DNA of 64,000 nt from NCBI GenBank assembly GCA_037447655.1, contig JBBHKE010002064.1, forward strand, positions 1-64,000. Reading direction: 5' to 3'. Shown here piece by piece: positions 9,201-29,595 of the stretch. The stretch comes from Zygnema cylindricum (taxonomy: Eukaryota; Streptophyta; Zygnematophyceae; Zygnematales; Zygnemataceae). The notes beneath the pieces were generated by a model. That model searched no databases and was not told where the DNA came from. It saw nothing but the letters and a program-made list of their open reading frames with translations. Both the position numbers and the translations under genes were made by a program. Positions within the stretch are counted from its first letter, which is position 1. The number at the start of each line of letters is the position of its first letter.

Positions 9201-12200
9201 CATTTTAGGTGGAAATAATTATTTTGTTACCTCATGTTTTAGGCGAAAATATTTCACCTGTCGATTCAGGAGGAGTTGAGGAGGAAGATGAACTCGCACG
9301 TGAGTTAGTGGAAGAAAGACGCCAACAACTTTCCATTCTCGCCTCCATGTTTCCAGACGAAACTTTCAAGTAAGTTGTTCAGAAATAGAGTCAATCGATT
9401 AGACCAACGCTTACCATAGGTCAGTATTTTTGTCATGTTTCTATTTTCTTTTTTTTTCTTTTTGGAAAGTATGTCATCTATGTCTCTAAAACCGTCATTT
9501 GTACGGTATTGCAATCGTCTCTCCGACCTTTGGCATACAGGAAAATGTTTGTGTTTTTGCCTCACTTTGTAAAGATGTTAAACATAATGGATTCATTCGG
9601 TTGTTCCTAGGGTCTCTTTTGTGGTTTAACTTAGAATGGCACTACTTATCTGGACCAATGACACAGCATGTGAGGTATTTTTTGCAATTTATTCATCATT
9701 ATATCCTTACTCGATCATTCTCCACTTTATATGTGATCAAGTTCTTACGTTACATTTTTTATTTACTGCGTAAGGTTCTCCCAGATTATATGCACTCCAT
9801 TTATTATGCGGATGTTAAACAGTAAAATACGTGTATAATACAAACCACATAGTAATGATTCTATATCTTTCGACATGTTATGTTTTTACTACTACTTTCC
9901 GTGTAGGCTTGAATTGGCACCTATAGTTAGTACGGGAACGGTTCAGAAAACCCATAATAAATTTGGCCGTTGATGCAGCCTTTTTTCCTGACTTTCTGGC
10001 GATTCGGAGAAATTCTGATATCCTCTATTTTTTGTCTGTTTCCGTGGTCTCCCCCAGGGAGGTTTTGCCGAAACCTTCTTCAAAAGTTGGGTTTGTCGCT
10101 ATTCCAAGATATGACCCTTCTCTTGACCAAACCAATGAGGCTAAATCGACTCCCGAGAAGGAGACTACTTTTAATAGTGAAGAAGACTCGGCTGATACCG
10201 AAGGAGGTAAAGGAGAAAAAATTCCAAAAGAAATGGAAAACGTGGTTTTAAGGGGACCCGGGATTGGTGTTTCAAAGGCGGGTTTGGGGCATAGAGGGAA
10301 GGATAATGTAAAAATCGCAAAATTGTTGGAGAAATCAGACATCAACAATGATTCTAAAAAGAAAGATGGAGAAGTATGGGAAAAAAAGGCGATACAAAAG
10401 GTTGAAAATGAAAGAATAGGAAAGAGCAATCATTTAGTGGAGGTGAAAGAAAGTGAAAAAGCGAGGAAAGAGGAGACAAAAGGTTCAACTGGGAATCTAT
10501 GGGAGCGTCTATTTGCGGTTGCAGCAGGAGAAGTAGAAGAGGAGATAGAGGTTGAAGAAGTAGAGAATGGTATTGGGGGGGAGAGGGAGGTTGAGCCTCA
10601 AGAAGAAGAAGAAGATAAGGATATAAAACGATATAATACGTCAGAAGAAAAGAAGGACAAAGCTGGTAAGGTTAAGCAAGGTACTAGGGAAGAAGGCACA
10701 AGTGAGGATACTCCAGGGGATGTATCAGGAAAAGGGGAAATGAAGAGACAAGGAGGGGAGGAGGATGGGGAAATAGTGGATTTAGAAGGCTCAGGGAACG
10801 ATCGTAAAAGGAAATGGAAGGGAATCAAGAAGGAGATGAAAAAATTAAAAATTCTTCCCAAGGAAAAGGACTCTTCAGGTCATTTAGAGGCAATATTGGA
10901 TGTGGGAAATGAGGAGAGTAGGGTGGTGGAACCCACTATAGCAGAAGGAGAAAAGAATGTTCCGGAAAAACCTGTTGATCCTTTGGCGGAAGAAGTAAAG
11001 ATTGAATGGAAAAAGAATGTAGAAATTGAAGAAACAAGTGTGACAATTGTAGATGAGAAAAAGGTGAGAGGTCATGTCAGTCAAAAGAAAAAGCCTGTTG
11101 ATGATGAAAATGAGGTAAAGGTGGAGATGGATGAAATGGAGATGGGTAGGAAATCTAGCGTGAGGGAAGCCGGAAAAAAGGTCGTCGGGAAAAGGAAGGA
11201 AGTGAAGTTTTCAGATGAAAATGCGTGGGAAAAGATTTTGAAAATTGCCTCGGGGCAAGTGGATGAGGATTTTGAAGGTGGAGACAAGGAGGAGAAAGTA
11301 AGACTGACAAAAGGTGATGACTCTGTAGATGTTATTTCATCAAAGAAACAGGATGGAGATCGTATGATTAAGGACGATACTAGTGGGAAAGAGAGAGGAT
11401 TGGAAGTTGGGGAGGGAGAGGAGAATGTGGCTGAAGTGGATGGAAAGGAGGAGATGGATGGAGAGGTAGAAAATGTCGGTAGTGGGCGGAAAAGGAAATG
11501 GAAAGACCCGAAAAAGAAGGAGAGAAAACGAATGAAGAGTGCTGGAGAAAACGCTCCAAAAAATGCATTCAGTAATTCTGAGGGAGAAATGATCTCTGAT
11601 GTAAAGGATCAAAAAAACGATGAAATTCAGGAGGGAAAGGAACTTTCTGGTGTGGGAGATATTCGGACTGGGGAAATTGCTGAGAAAAAGGATGTTGGAG
11701 AAGGAGAGGGAAAAGGAGAGGGAAACGTTGTCCAAAATGGCAGTGGTCAGAATGGACGAGGAGGAGAATGGGTACAAAAATCCTCATGGAAAAGTTTGGT
11801 AGATCCTCAAGGACATGTCTCTTTTTCGTTAACTTCAATTTTGGGGGGAAGTTCTACCATAGTACCCGAGGAGGGAAGGAAAATGGTGAATGAGAAAGAT
11901 TGTACTTCGAGGGAACTTGATAGGAGTACAGCTGAAAAAAAGGAGGCTTCTGTAAGGGAACTTAAGGAGGTACAAGAAGAGAGAATTTTGAAAGAAGAAA
12001 ACACGACTAAAAGGAAAAATTCGAGGGAGAAGAAAGAGTCGCACACTTCACAAGGTGGGCCCACAGAAAACGGAGGAGAGGGAAGAGGAGAGGGAGGAGG
12101 AGAGGGAAGGGGAGAGGGAGGAGGAGAGGGAGGAGGAGAGGGAGGAAGAGAGGGAGAAGGAGGAGAAGGAGGAGGTGAGTATGGGATGGTGGATGGAGAG

Positions 12201-12386
12201 AGAGATAAACGGGAAGTCGATGTCGAGAAAGTTTCCGAGTGTTCCTTTATGAGAACTTCTGATGCGGAAGAGGTTTGGTTGGCTACAAGAAGAGCTCTTA
12301 GAGAGGATTACAGGAAAAAAAAAAAGGCAGCAATAAAGAAAGGGGGCAGTGGGTTACGGCTCAAAAAAGTTCCATGGAACTCTTAG
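6203..12386 (+). CDS. NOL8: NOL8-like nucleolar RRM protein
   Basis: Probable nucleolar RNA-binding factor in ribosome biogenesis, as known for NOL8 relatives. Exons: 6203-6463, 7440-7721, 8217-8787, 9243-9369, 9907-9968 and 10087-12386, giving 1,200 residues with all phases consistent. The last intron (9969-10086) is inferred, because reading on past 9968 hits a stop. The RRM (residues ~10-115) has RNP2 LYVGGL and RNP1 RGFAYVDF, then the NOL8-type YNGTKWKGGKLRVEKAKE. Later landmarks are GPGSGKHKRSFR, ERRQQLSILASMFPD, PRYDPS, SSWKSLVDPQGHVSFSLTSI and the basic tail VWLATRRALREDYRKKKK. The middle is very rich in Glu and Lys. Start chosen: first ATG before the RRM, 20 bases after an in-frame stop region. 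Confidence in the family is high; exon 5 boundaries are less sure. Confidence 0.85.
7205..7460 (+). repeat. Three tandem copies of the exon-2 splice acceptor, split by CCTT repeats
   Basis: A ~55-base block (GACATCACAAGTTTCTCC..AATGCAG then TACAATGGTACAAA) occurs at about 7209-7262, 7329-7376 and 7402-7454, separated by CCCTCCTT microsatellite. Each copy ends in an AATGCAG acceptor and the first bases of exon 2. Only the third continues into ATGGAAGGGTGG, the conserved RRM end. Confidence 0.9.
7895..7988 (+). repeat. Polypyrimidine tract in NOL8-like intron 2
   Basis: CTCTCTCTCCCTCC-type sequence ending in CCCAG. It looks like an acceptor, but the following bases do not make a usable exon. 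Confidence 0.7.
12070..12180 (+). repeat. Coding GGAGAGGGA repeat (Gly/Glu-rich)
   Basis: An in-frame GAGGGA-type repeat within the last NOL8-like exon, encoding a ~35-residue run of Gly and Glu with occasional Arg. The same hexamer expands in introns of other genes in this window; here its 3-base phase keeps the frame open. Confidence 0.9.
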
Positions 12387-12887
12387 TTTATGGTAAGGAT
12401 GTCTGTCCGAAATCACTCTCTTTTACCTTCTTCTTTTTTTCCCTCTTCTTTATTCTCTTTTCTATTCTCTTTTTTTGATGAATATATGAGAATAGGAAAC
12501 TTTAGTTCAGTCGATTGTTCATGTAGTAAGAGACAGATGGAGTGTCTTTACTGTCGATCTGAAACATATATACATACATTTTTTTTCTTTTGTTTTAAGA
12601 CTTTCGCAGTTGAAGAGCGATGGTATTATCATCAGTTGTTTGTAGTTTTGGATTTTTTAATATTGTTGTTGTTTAGTATATAACGTATCTTTTGAAAGAT
12701 GGTCAACACTTATAAACAACGATGTTTGTTCCCAAAAAAATACTATGATGTAATGATATTGCGTGGTATTGCTTCTAATCACAGACGATATCGCCTTTCA
12801 TCATTATTAGAGTTGACACCAAAGTCTGAGTCTTATTGTTTCAGTCTACTGTACCGGAAAACCATGTATTAGTGTGCATGTTCTCGA

Positions 12888-13345
12888 ACCATAATTAGCG
12901 TGGTTAACAACTAATACTGCTTTAATGCAAATAATTCAGTAAAGTCTAATGGCAAGAAAGTTGCCGAGGTCTATTTTACTTACACCCTAGTAACTATAAT
13001 TTAAATAATTATAATTATTTTACTCATAACTAGTAACTATAATCTAGTGTCAATGTTCTTCAACGATAATTAGTGTGGTTAACAAGTGATAATGCTTCAG
13101 TGCAAATAGTATACTGGTGGCAAAAAAGTTGTCAAGGTCCATAATTTAGTGTGGTCAACACTAATAATGCTTCAATGCAAATAATCTACTGGACTAATTA
13201 TGGTGAGAAAGTTATAGGGGTCTATTATACCTGAAATCATAAACTAATGTGAATGTTTTCCAACCATAATTTAATGTTGTTACATTATTAATGCTTTAAT
13301 ACAAATATTATACTAAGGTATAGTTGTGAGAAAGGTGTAGGTTCT
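12888..13345. repeat. Degenerate tandem repeat, four units of 75-175 bp
   Basis: Units begin near 12891, 13067, 13140 and 13266 with ATAATTTAGTGTGGTTAACA-like sequence, followed by TAATGCTT.AATGCAAATA and a TGAGAAAGTT..AGG end. Unit length varies through AT-rich indels. Confidence 0.75.
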
Positions 13346-13618
13346 CGAACAAAGAGGAACATATGGGAAAAGAATTGCAGTTCTCTGCATACAGTTAAGG
13401 TTTTTTTAGGGTTTTTGATAGATCGTTTATTCTCCGTATTTATTTTATTTTAATTGTGAGAGCTAGTTGCCAATTGTTAAAATTTTGGTAATTTGTTGCA
13501 ATATTGGTCATTGTTAAAATGACAACAGGAGTAAATTATTCTCACCTTAACTTTTGCTTTGCATTAACACAAGCACCAATTAGTACTAATACATTTTATT
13601 CTAATTAATATTTAAAAT

Positions 13619-13672
13619 TATTAATAATGATTATTATAATCATTATTATTATTATTATAATTATTGGTATTA
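13619..13672. repeat. ATT/ATAAT microsatellite
   Basis: A run of ATTATTATTATA-type sequence without coding signal. Confidence 0.85.
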
Positions 13673-15017
13673 TTACTCAACTGTTTCAAATCATCCGGCC
13701 CGAGAACGATGCGTGTGTTCGAGGCCAAGGGTTGGGGCTTAGCTCGTTGCCACTCCAGTTTTCGCCTCACTCAGTTTGCGTTCTTGTCGGTTTTTTTCTC
13801 CATTGCGCTTGCACCTTGGTTTGCAGCACCCCTCACTCTTAGGCAAGACCCATCGCAGTTGTGGTTTGTTTGTAGATGAGAAAGACATCCATTTGCTTCG
13901 TAGCTCACACGGTGGGGAGCGTACAATATTGGTGTTGCGGCTCGGGATGTAGCAACCTCAAAGGTACGCGATTATACGCATTGAGACCCAATTGACACCT
14001 TTATACTTTTTGCTTTGGATAATTTTTGGGTGCTTGTACTCCTCCTTTGGCAACTTCCTACGCAAATGCGCTAGACGTTCTTTTGAAGTCAGATGACCCG
14101 GTAGCCCTTCCCGGTAGCCCTTCCCAACTCTGAAGTCATGTTTTTGCCGCCAACGTATCTCAAACGCTCTTTAACGCCCTCGAGCTTCGATTGTCATCCG
14201 ACAATGCATGGTGGCGAATGATGCTTGTGGATTGAGGGACATACCTCCACGCCACATGATACACATAAATGATATTTGTAATGCAAAGCTTTAGTGTGGA
14301 ATTGGTTTAGGTTTTGGTTCGACGGCCCTTTCCATCTTTTAGAGTTAGTGTATAGTGTAGTTCACACACACAATTTAATGTGTGTTTGTTGTGTGTTATT
14401 GTGTGTTGTGTTTGTTGTTGTTGTGTGTGTCCGTTGTGGGTTGTGTTTCTTTTTGCTTTACTTGCTTTATTTTTCATGGTTTTTGTGTTCCGTACCTGTT
14501 GTCGTGTTAGTTTTCTCTTTTGTGTTTTTCATCATCAATTTTCCATTTCAATCATGTTTTGTACTTTGGTGGTTTGTTCAACGTTTTTTTTTTATCTCCT
14601 TTTTGATAATAAAAAAATTCTCCACTTTGCGGACATTGGAACACCCTGAAAATTGTAACGAAGAGTCTGTGCTACACTGCTACTGTAATAGACAAAGTAA
14701 CATCGCTTAGGTTACTATTACATGTGCACACACCCTAAAATGTACTTTTTTACTGTCAAATCCTATTGCATAACACCACCTGGCCTGACGCAATGCTGAG
14801 CTCGCTCTGTGCACTCTTGCCCAAACGACATCTAGGCATTCCACGTCGGATTTAGATGCCGCCTACGAGTATCCCAATGGTCCACGTGTACGCCTTTAAT
14901 TTGTCCTCCGATCATTTGTACTTTTACGTTTGTACTTTTTACGTTCGAAGGGTTTTAACTTTTTACTTTTTTAAGTACCAACAATTCTCAGATTCTTTGG
15001 AAGCTTCTTTTCTTTTC

Positions 15018-16633
15018 ATGGCTGCCTTTGCTCGCGGCCGTCTGGTAAAGCGGACGACTCAAAAGTTCCCCTCTCTCTTCCCTCTCCCTTCTTCCCTACA
15101 GACTTCCGTACCAACGCCTGTACTTTCTTACATCCGTACATCCCTGCCTGTCCGGGATGCCGAGCTAGATTACTGTAGGAATAGCCGATCTTTTTCTTTA
15201 TTGCCGCCTTATTGGTCGCCTTTTCTAACGAATTTTCCATGTCAGTCTGAGAAAGATTCAGAAAGTCGCAATAACAACCACTGTTTTTCTTTAGGTCAAA
15301 GAAGTCTACATGTGAAGCCTCTTTCTAACGGAACTGTTAGGAAATGGACTGTAACTGAACGGGCTGTAACTGAACGGAATGTAACTGAACGGAAAGTAAC
15401 TGAACGGCCTGTAACTCAACGGCCTGTAACCGAACGGAATGTAACTGAACGGAATATAACTGAACAGGCTGTAACTGAACGGCCTGTAACTGAACGGAAT
15501 ATAACTGAACGGAATGTAACTGAACGGGCTGTAGTGGAGCGGAAAACAGAGACCAAAGGAGCGACATTTTTGCAAAATGGAAGAATCGATTCGAGAAAGA
15601 GAGTGCACCTAATTGTTTGTCGTTTACAGGAGCTTCAACTGTCTTGTAACAGGTTTACATGTGCACAAAGTTTAGAATCAGCTCTTCAAAATAGGTTTAA
15701 ACGTTTTTGTGGAAGTGTAAGTGAATCAAATGTAGTTGTCATTTTACAACATTTGCAAGGAAGTGACTTCCCTCTAGCATTTGCTTTTTTCCAATGGGCT
15801 CAGAAACAGCCAAATTTTAAACTAGAAAAAAGGACAGTGAGCGCTTTTATGAGGATTGCCGGTAGAGCCAAACAGTTTGAGGTTCTCGAAAACTTTTTGG
15901 AAAACTTTTCGACCATTGCTGGTGAACCTGCTGACGTCATCACCTACACTGACGTCATGAAATCGTACGGAGATGCGTATCGGTTCGACGATATGATGAG
16001 GATGTACGCTCGGCTGATAGACGAAGGATTGCATCCGACGGTACGGACTTTCAGGTACAATTCTCTAACCTATTTTTTTTGTTTAGTGAAAAAGTTTGAT
16101 TTTTTTTTTTTTTTTTGGTGAGAAGTTTTTTTTTTTTTGGAAGTTAGCAAAAAAGTTAACGATAAGTGGAGGACTTTGGGAGCCGAGACCAATATTACTG
16201 ACCGTTGATAGGAGGGCAACTCTCCCTCCCCTTCCCCCCTTCTCCTCCTCCTCCACCATCCCTCCCTCCTTCGCTCCCTTCCCGCTCTCTTACTCCTCCT
16301 CCCTCCCTCCCTCCCTCCCTCTGGGGGACCTCCAGTTTGGGCAACCTTGAAGGAGGAGCACGATATCCATCATGGTAGGCTATGTTTTGTACATGGTTGC
16401 CTAGTTTCATCAGTTTGAGCTATAATAATGGGTTTTGTTCATAATTGGCATTTTCGTTTAGTTATTATTTGACGGTTTGATGCTTCAATGATTTACAGCC
16501 CATCTAACTGCATTATTCTATTACCCATAAGTAATTTTAGTAACATTTTAGGGCATTAGTAACACCACCTGGGTTTTTTTGCCCTCTGAACGCTAATTCT
16601 TTTTGCCGTCCATAATCGTCCACGTCGTTTGGA

Positions 16634-16678
<45 letters not shown>

Positions 16679-18932
16679 CACTAAAACAGTTCTTATACAG
16701 CATGTTGAGAATCACATTTCCAACAATTGTAAGGACCGTGGTGTCTTTGTAATGTTTTGTTTTTCTGTTTGTGAGAAACAAAATTATTGTGGCATATTTG
16801 GATCGTCGATTTACTCATGTCTCTTCCCCGTCACCCTCCAGTCCCCCTCTCCCTCCCCCCTCGACCTTGCCCTTGCCCTCGCCCTCTCTCGCTCTCTCCC
16901 CCGCTCCCTCTCCCTCTCCCTCTCCCTCTGAGAACACAAGTGCTGATATCCATCAGTATAAATGCATATCACCAGTGTAAATTCTGTTAACAAGTCTACT
17001 CGTGTTCAAAATGCTAATTGAGATCATTAAGGTTGACATAATTTTCCTAGTGCACGTGTACTCGAAGGGAGAAAAGACGAGGGAGCTATCAGTTGCTTCA
17101 AGTACAAGAAAAAAAAAACAGTTAATAGGAAAAATAAAAACAGAAAATGGACTCGCTCTGGCATCTGCAAAGGACAACATTGTTCACGTTTATACACACG
17201 CTTACGTTTTTCAACTTATGTACCAAACAAACTTGTTTCATACATGTTCCAGGCACACCGCCTCTCAAGGTGTCGTTCTATATTATATGTACGACAATTT
17301 GTTGGCTTGTGCACGTGATTTTGTATGGACCAAGTGAGTAAATGCCAAGTAAAAATTTTATAAAACGTCTTTAGAAATGTTTTTTTTATCTGGGCAGCAG
17401 CAATCGATACAATGTCATGTAGGGATCCAAATATCATTCAGTCCCTTTTACGATTATCCCTGGGCATTTTGGCCTTGGATGATCAACCGGTTGAGACTTT
17501 TTATAATAGATACTGTGTGATAATTGATTGGGCAATATCATTTTCTGTTTTCGACTCAAGACGGAATTTCAGTTCCTTGGTTTTTTGACTTTTTGCTTAT
17601 GTTTTTCTGTTCAGTGTTTTAATAAGAGCCTTTACAAGAGGACGACGTCCACTCGAAGCAATGAAATATTTGCGGAAAATGGAAGAATTCAATTGCAAAC
17701 CCAATTCTTTTCTTTATGCTGAAATGATTGGAATGTACGGAAGTATGAAGCAACTCAGAAAAGCGGAAGGTTTGCTTGAGAAAATGGCAGCCGGAGGAGA
17801 GCCAGCAAATCGTGTGATATATAACAGGTTAATTGCCCAATGTTGTTACGCAAATGATGGAGATAAGGCGATGTCATTACTTCATCAGATGATTAGGATT
17901 GGACTTGTGCCGGACTCTACGACTTTTTCCTCTCTTCTCGATTTTTTTGTCAAGCGAGACAAAAAAAAGGAGATAAACATCTTGCTGGAAAAAGCACAAA
18001 GCTGTGAGGGCGTCGAGTTGAATGTCTATTTCTACTCCGTATGGATGAACATGCATATCAGAAAGGGAGAGATTTCGGAAGCAGAGAGGGTTTTTGCTCT
18101 CATGAAGTCCAAGGGAATTAAACCGAGCACTGTGTCCTATGGAACATTGCTTAACGGATATGCCAAAAAACAATTGTTTGAGAAAGTAAAATCTACTGTG
18201 GAGAATATGTGTGTGGAACTGGGAACGATAAACTCGTCTACTTACAGTGTCCTGGTCTCATATTGGCTCCAGGCAACCTCTGATGAAGACCGGAAAAGGG
18301 TTTTCGAGTGCTGTGAGATGACTGGATATTGGTGGCATAACATTCTCGTTCGATTATTACAACCTCCAACTGAAAACGAAGTTTTTCAAGAGTCTCTTTG
18401 GGTGGAAATTGGGGATAGCCTGAAGAAAATGTTGCTAGAGGAATCCAGTGGGGCAGATGGCTTGGTTATGACAGTCGTCGCTGTTCTTGCAAAGAAGAAA
18501 TTGGAAGGAAGGGCTTCGCGGTTTTGGAAAGAAGCTCGTACTCTGGGCCTTTTGCGTGGTGTAAGTCACTCAAATTCTTCGATGTTGACCATTGATCTCC
18601 ACGATTTACATCCATTGGCTAGTCTAAGTGTGTTAAGTTCCGAATTTTTTTCTCTTTGGCGAGATTTTCAACAAGGTGTGGTTGTTCCTGAGTACGTTCA
18701 AATCATCACAGGCTGGGGAAGGAGTATCTCAATAGAACAGGCCGAGTCTTTGGGAGTCGAGTCTCGCTTAAAGTGGCAAGTTGTAGATATTCTTCAACAG
18801 TTAAACTCTCCTTTTGTAATTCCCGGAGACAACGAAGGTAGGCAGGTAGCCTCCAGCTCGGAAGTGAAGTCTTGGCTTGAGGAGGATAGTACAAGGGAAG
18901 CGCTTGTATTGAGGGACTCGGCATTGGAGTGA
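15018..18932 (+). CDS. PPR-SMR protein, probably organelle-targeted
   Basis: Sequence-specific RNA-binding protein of the pentatricopeptide class with a C-terminal SMR domain; relatives act mostly in plastids. Exons 15018-16054 and 17615-18932 (GT..AG) give 784 residues with matching phase. The start is the ATG giving MAAFARGRLVKRTT, an Arg/Ser-rich, acid-poor leader consistent with a transit peptide. Residues ~112-176 are 13 five-residue repeats (V-T-E-R-x). About seven to eight PPR motifs follow from ~residue 310, for example PADVITYTDVMKSYG and KPSTVSYGTLLNGYAKK. The SMR domain (~668-775) shows TIDLHDLHPLAS, IITGWGR and NEGRQVAS; the usual LHG is LHD here. The 1,560-base intron is full of microsatellites. 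Next to a convergent helicase gene; no functional link is implied. Exact PPR-SMR subgroup not decided. Confidence 0.92.
15351..15545 (+). repeat. 15-bp coding minisatellite, 13 copies (VTERx)
   Basis: Thirteen uninterrupted 15-base units of the type GTAACTGAACGGAAT, in frame, encoding VTERA/N/K/P with variants ITEQA, VTQRP and VVERK. It lies between the putative transit peptide and the PPR tract. Confidence 0.97.
16096..16140 (+). repeat. Poly-T runs in the PPR intron
   Basis: Two T-rich runs (ten or more T each) soon after the intron donor. Confidence 0.8.
16210..16325. repeat. CCCTCC-rich tract in the PPR intron
   Basis: Irregular CT repeat inside the intron 16055-17614. Confidence 0.85.
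16637..16674. repeat. (TA)n microsatellite in the PPR intron
   Basis: About 18 uninterrupted TA dinucleotides. Confidence 0.95.
16826..16930. repeat. (CCCTCT)n tract in the PPR intron
   Basis: CTCCCTCTCC repeats ending in CTCTGAG; intronic. Confidence 0.9.
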
Positions 18933-21697
18933 AGAATATGTTGGGATTTCATTTCCTCGGGTTTATTTGTCTCGAGATTATTTTTCTCGAATTCTACTAT
19001 GGAGTTTCGAGTTCGATTATGGAGTGTATTTATCGGTGAATCGCAGCTTCCAATTAACGGCTCAACGAGAGGTGAGTTTTTTTTTACAGATTTAGTCATC
19101 ATCAGTCATTTTCCCGTTTTCTGAAGTTCTTTTTCAAATACGAGTTTGTTTTAGTGCCATGGTTCCTTTTTTTTTGTTTGGTCGTCTCTTTTAAAAGATC
19201 TAGTTTTCAGACAACAGAAGATCGTTTCCACGTTTTTTGTCAGGTTCTTGGTTAAGAAGGCCTATCAGTTACTTCTAAACCTAGTTCTATTGTCCGAAAA
19301 CGATTGAGAAACAATATATATGGTAACCCTGTACTATATGGTTTTTTTTAGAACAATAAGCTCATAGTACGGGGAAACCACATATATCGTTTCCAATTGT
19401 TTTCGCACATTTGAACAATGTTCTAAACTATATTCTGGAAAATGTAGTTTTTTATTCTGGTTTTCATATCTCGAAGCAAGCTTATAGAAATGGGCATGAC
19501 CATATTGTGAAGTAACTATTATTTCATGCAGTTTATAGAATGGACATGGCCGTAGCTTAAGTGGTAAGTCTCTTCAGAGTCTAGAAGAATGGAAGGGTTG
19601 TTGACGAAACCTTTCTGGTAACGCAAAGTTTCTTGTTTGCTATCTTTTATATATTTGTGAAACGTTGTCCAATGAAAAACAGATGATGTTGTCCAATTAA
19701 CAACAGTTGATATTGTCCAATTAACAGCAGATGATGTTGTCCAATCAACAACATGATATTGTCCAATTATGTCCAATTAGTGACAGCTGACATTGTCCAA
19801 TTAACAACAGATGAATTCCCCGTTGACAGCAGCTGATTATGTTAAACCCATCTTTTGCAGGCTAATTGAGACCAAGAAGATAGGGTTTCAGCTTTTGAGT
19901 GTTTCTCAATACTACGAATGGGATCTCCATAACGGAACACAATCTTGGATTATTGGTGGGAAAGAAAGTGAATATTATTTTTAGTTGCAAAACAGCGAGT
20001 GAGACTTTCTTCAAGAATCTAACTGTTCTTGCAACATGTTATGTTGTTTAGTCCTCGACAAAGTCAATTTATCAATTTTGCTGCCTTTTTTCAAAAACTT
20101 TAATGGATACGTTTTGTTTGTCTGTCAATTGCCTGTTTGTATGTAGTTTATAGTTTTATATTTTTTTGTGTAAACACCGCAGCTAAAATAAAAAGTTGGT
20201 GACAAAAAGTAAAAAGATATAAATTGGCTACAAAATATGTAATGATAAAACGTTGGATATAAAGAGTACAGAATTCAACTGCCCATGATGGGACCCTTTT
20301 TGGTATTTCGGGTGACATTTTAGGCCAGAAAACACATCTGGTTTATTATGATGAACAGATAAATGGTGAGACCTTAAAACTTGCCAGTCGTGTAAGCGAA
20401 CAATTGTAGGGATGCAAACATTCTGTGTATTTATGGAGAAAGTAATCTGATTGTGGAACAATGAATCGTAAGATTTATGCCTTCCAAGAAATGATCTATG
20501 ATTTTGACTTTGCTGATGGATGCTCTTTTCATCACATTATCATGTTGGATACCAGTAATAATCGTATAATTTTTATATTTAGCTCTATCTAGATGTTGTA
20601 CGGATGTTTGGAGACCTTCAATGACTTGTTATCCGTATTGTAGGATGAATAAGCAGAAAGAAGTGAGGAATGTGAATGGATTGTTGATCTGCGCTATATG
20701 CAAGGAAATTTTCCGGGGCTGATTGTTTTTGCATATCAGACTAGTAGCTAAATAGACATCTCACTGCATGGTTGAGATCTAAGTTGTTTACATTGTAAGC
20801 AAGCACCCAGTAACTAGCAGAAGTGATTGAACAGTGACCATAGAGAACAAAAAAGAAAAAAAAAAACAATAGAAAGGAGAAGAAATAGATAGAAGAGAAA
20901 AGAAGAAAAAAGAGGAGAGCAAAGAAAGAAAAGAGAAAGAATGATGCATGCACATATGCTTCCAAAAAACGGTTCACAACTGCATTTGAATACTGGATTA
21001 AGATGTTACAATCTAGCTCCGGCTAACAGTAGTTAGGATGCTGACAAATTTTAAAAGCCGATAGACAAGAAGAGACAGGTTTTGAAGAAAATAATAACAT
21101 CGATTTATTATTCCTCAGAAGAGATACTGCTGAGACACGCAATGATCACAAAAGACAAGAATGGGACTATATTGAAATTCCCTATCCAAACGTTATAATA
21201 AGTTGTCCGAAAATCAAGACTAATAAGTAAACCCATCCACCCCTGCTTGGAACTCCTGAAAATTCCCATCAATTTAAACTATATTGTGTTCCGTGAAAAA
21301 AAACAATATTAGAGCAAGAGATAGCCTGAAAATCCCGTACGAATATTAGGCATGTGTCCTTCTAAAAGAAAAAAAAAATCACCGAATCTATAAAACTCAC
21401 ATCCGTCCTTTTCCCTTTTCAAGTCAAGTTGAAGAAGGGATGGCAAAATCCAAAACTTCCAACAATCGCCAAAACTCTTCCATAATCCCTTCAAATCCAT
21501 AAACATAAACCTTGAAACCCCATCACTCTGGCTTCCTTCTTGCACCGAATGTCATTGCATCACAGACTTTCTCCACCTCCCAAATAAACTACTCATCAAC
21601 CCTCCGTCCAAGAATTCCCAAACGTTCCTCCTCCATCATACCGCCCTTACCCATCATATCTAATCTTATCTCCCGACTTTTACGTAACTCTTTCACT
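18933..21697. other. Spacer between convergent PPR and helicase genes
   Basis: This should contain the 3' UTRs of both genes. An AT-rich sequence with a purine-rich AGAAAAGAAG tract at about 20850-20940. I recognise no gene or RNA here. Confidence 0.7.
19668..19838. repeat. ~25-bp minisatellite
   Basis: About seven units of the form GATGTTGTCCAATTAACAACA with point changes and one short partial unit. It lies downstream of the PPR gene. Confidence 0.85.

Positions 21698-29595
<7,898 letters not shown>

Larger units (their letters stand above)
12387..15017. other. Spacer between the NOL8-like and PPR genes
   Basis: It holds the 3' UTR of the upstream gene and the promoter of the downstream gene. 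Apart from the repeats listed separately, the GC-richer part (13690-14280) resembles nothing I know, and the 14294-14710 frame is low-complexity Val/Phe/Cys and is not called. Confidence 0.7.

Noticed and set aside
14294-14710. 138-codon Val/Phe/Cys-rich frame
   Set aside because: Driven by TGTGTTGTTGTG-type repeats; no family similarity.
19540-19625. A-box-like GTAGCTTAAGTGGTA, resembling a tRNA 5' half
   Set aside because: No matching B-box or acceptor stem follows.
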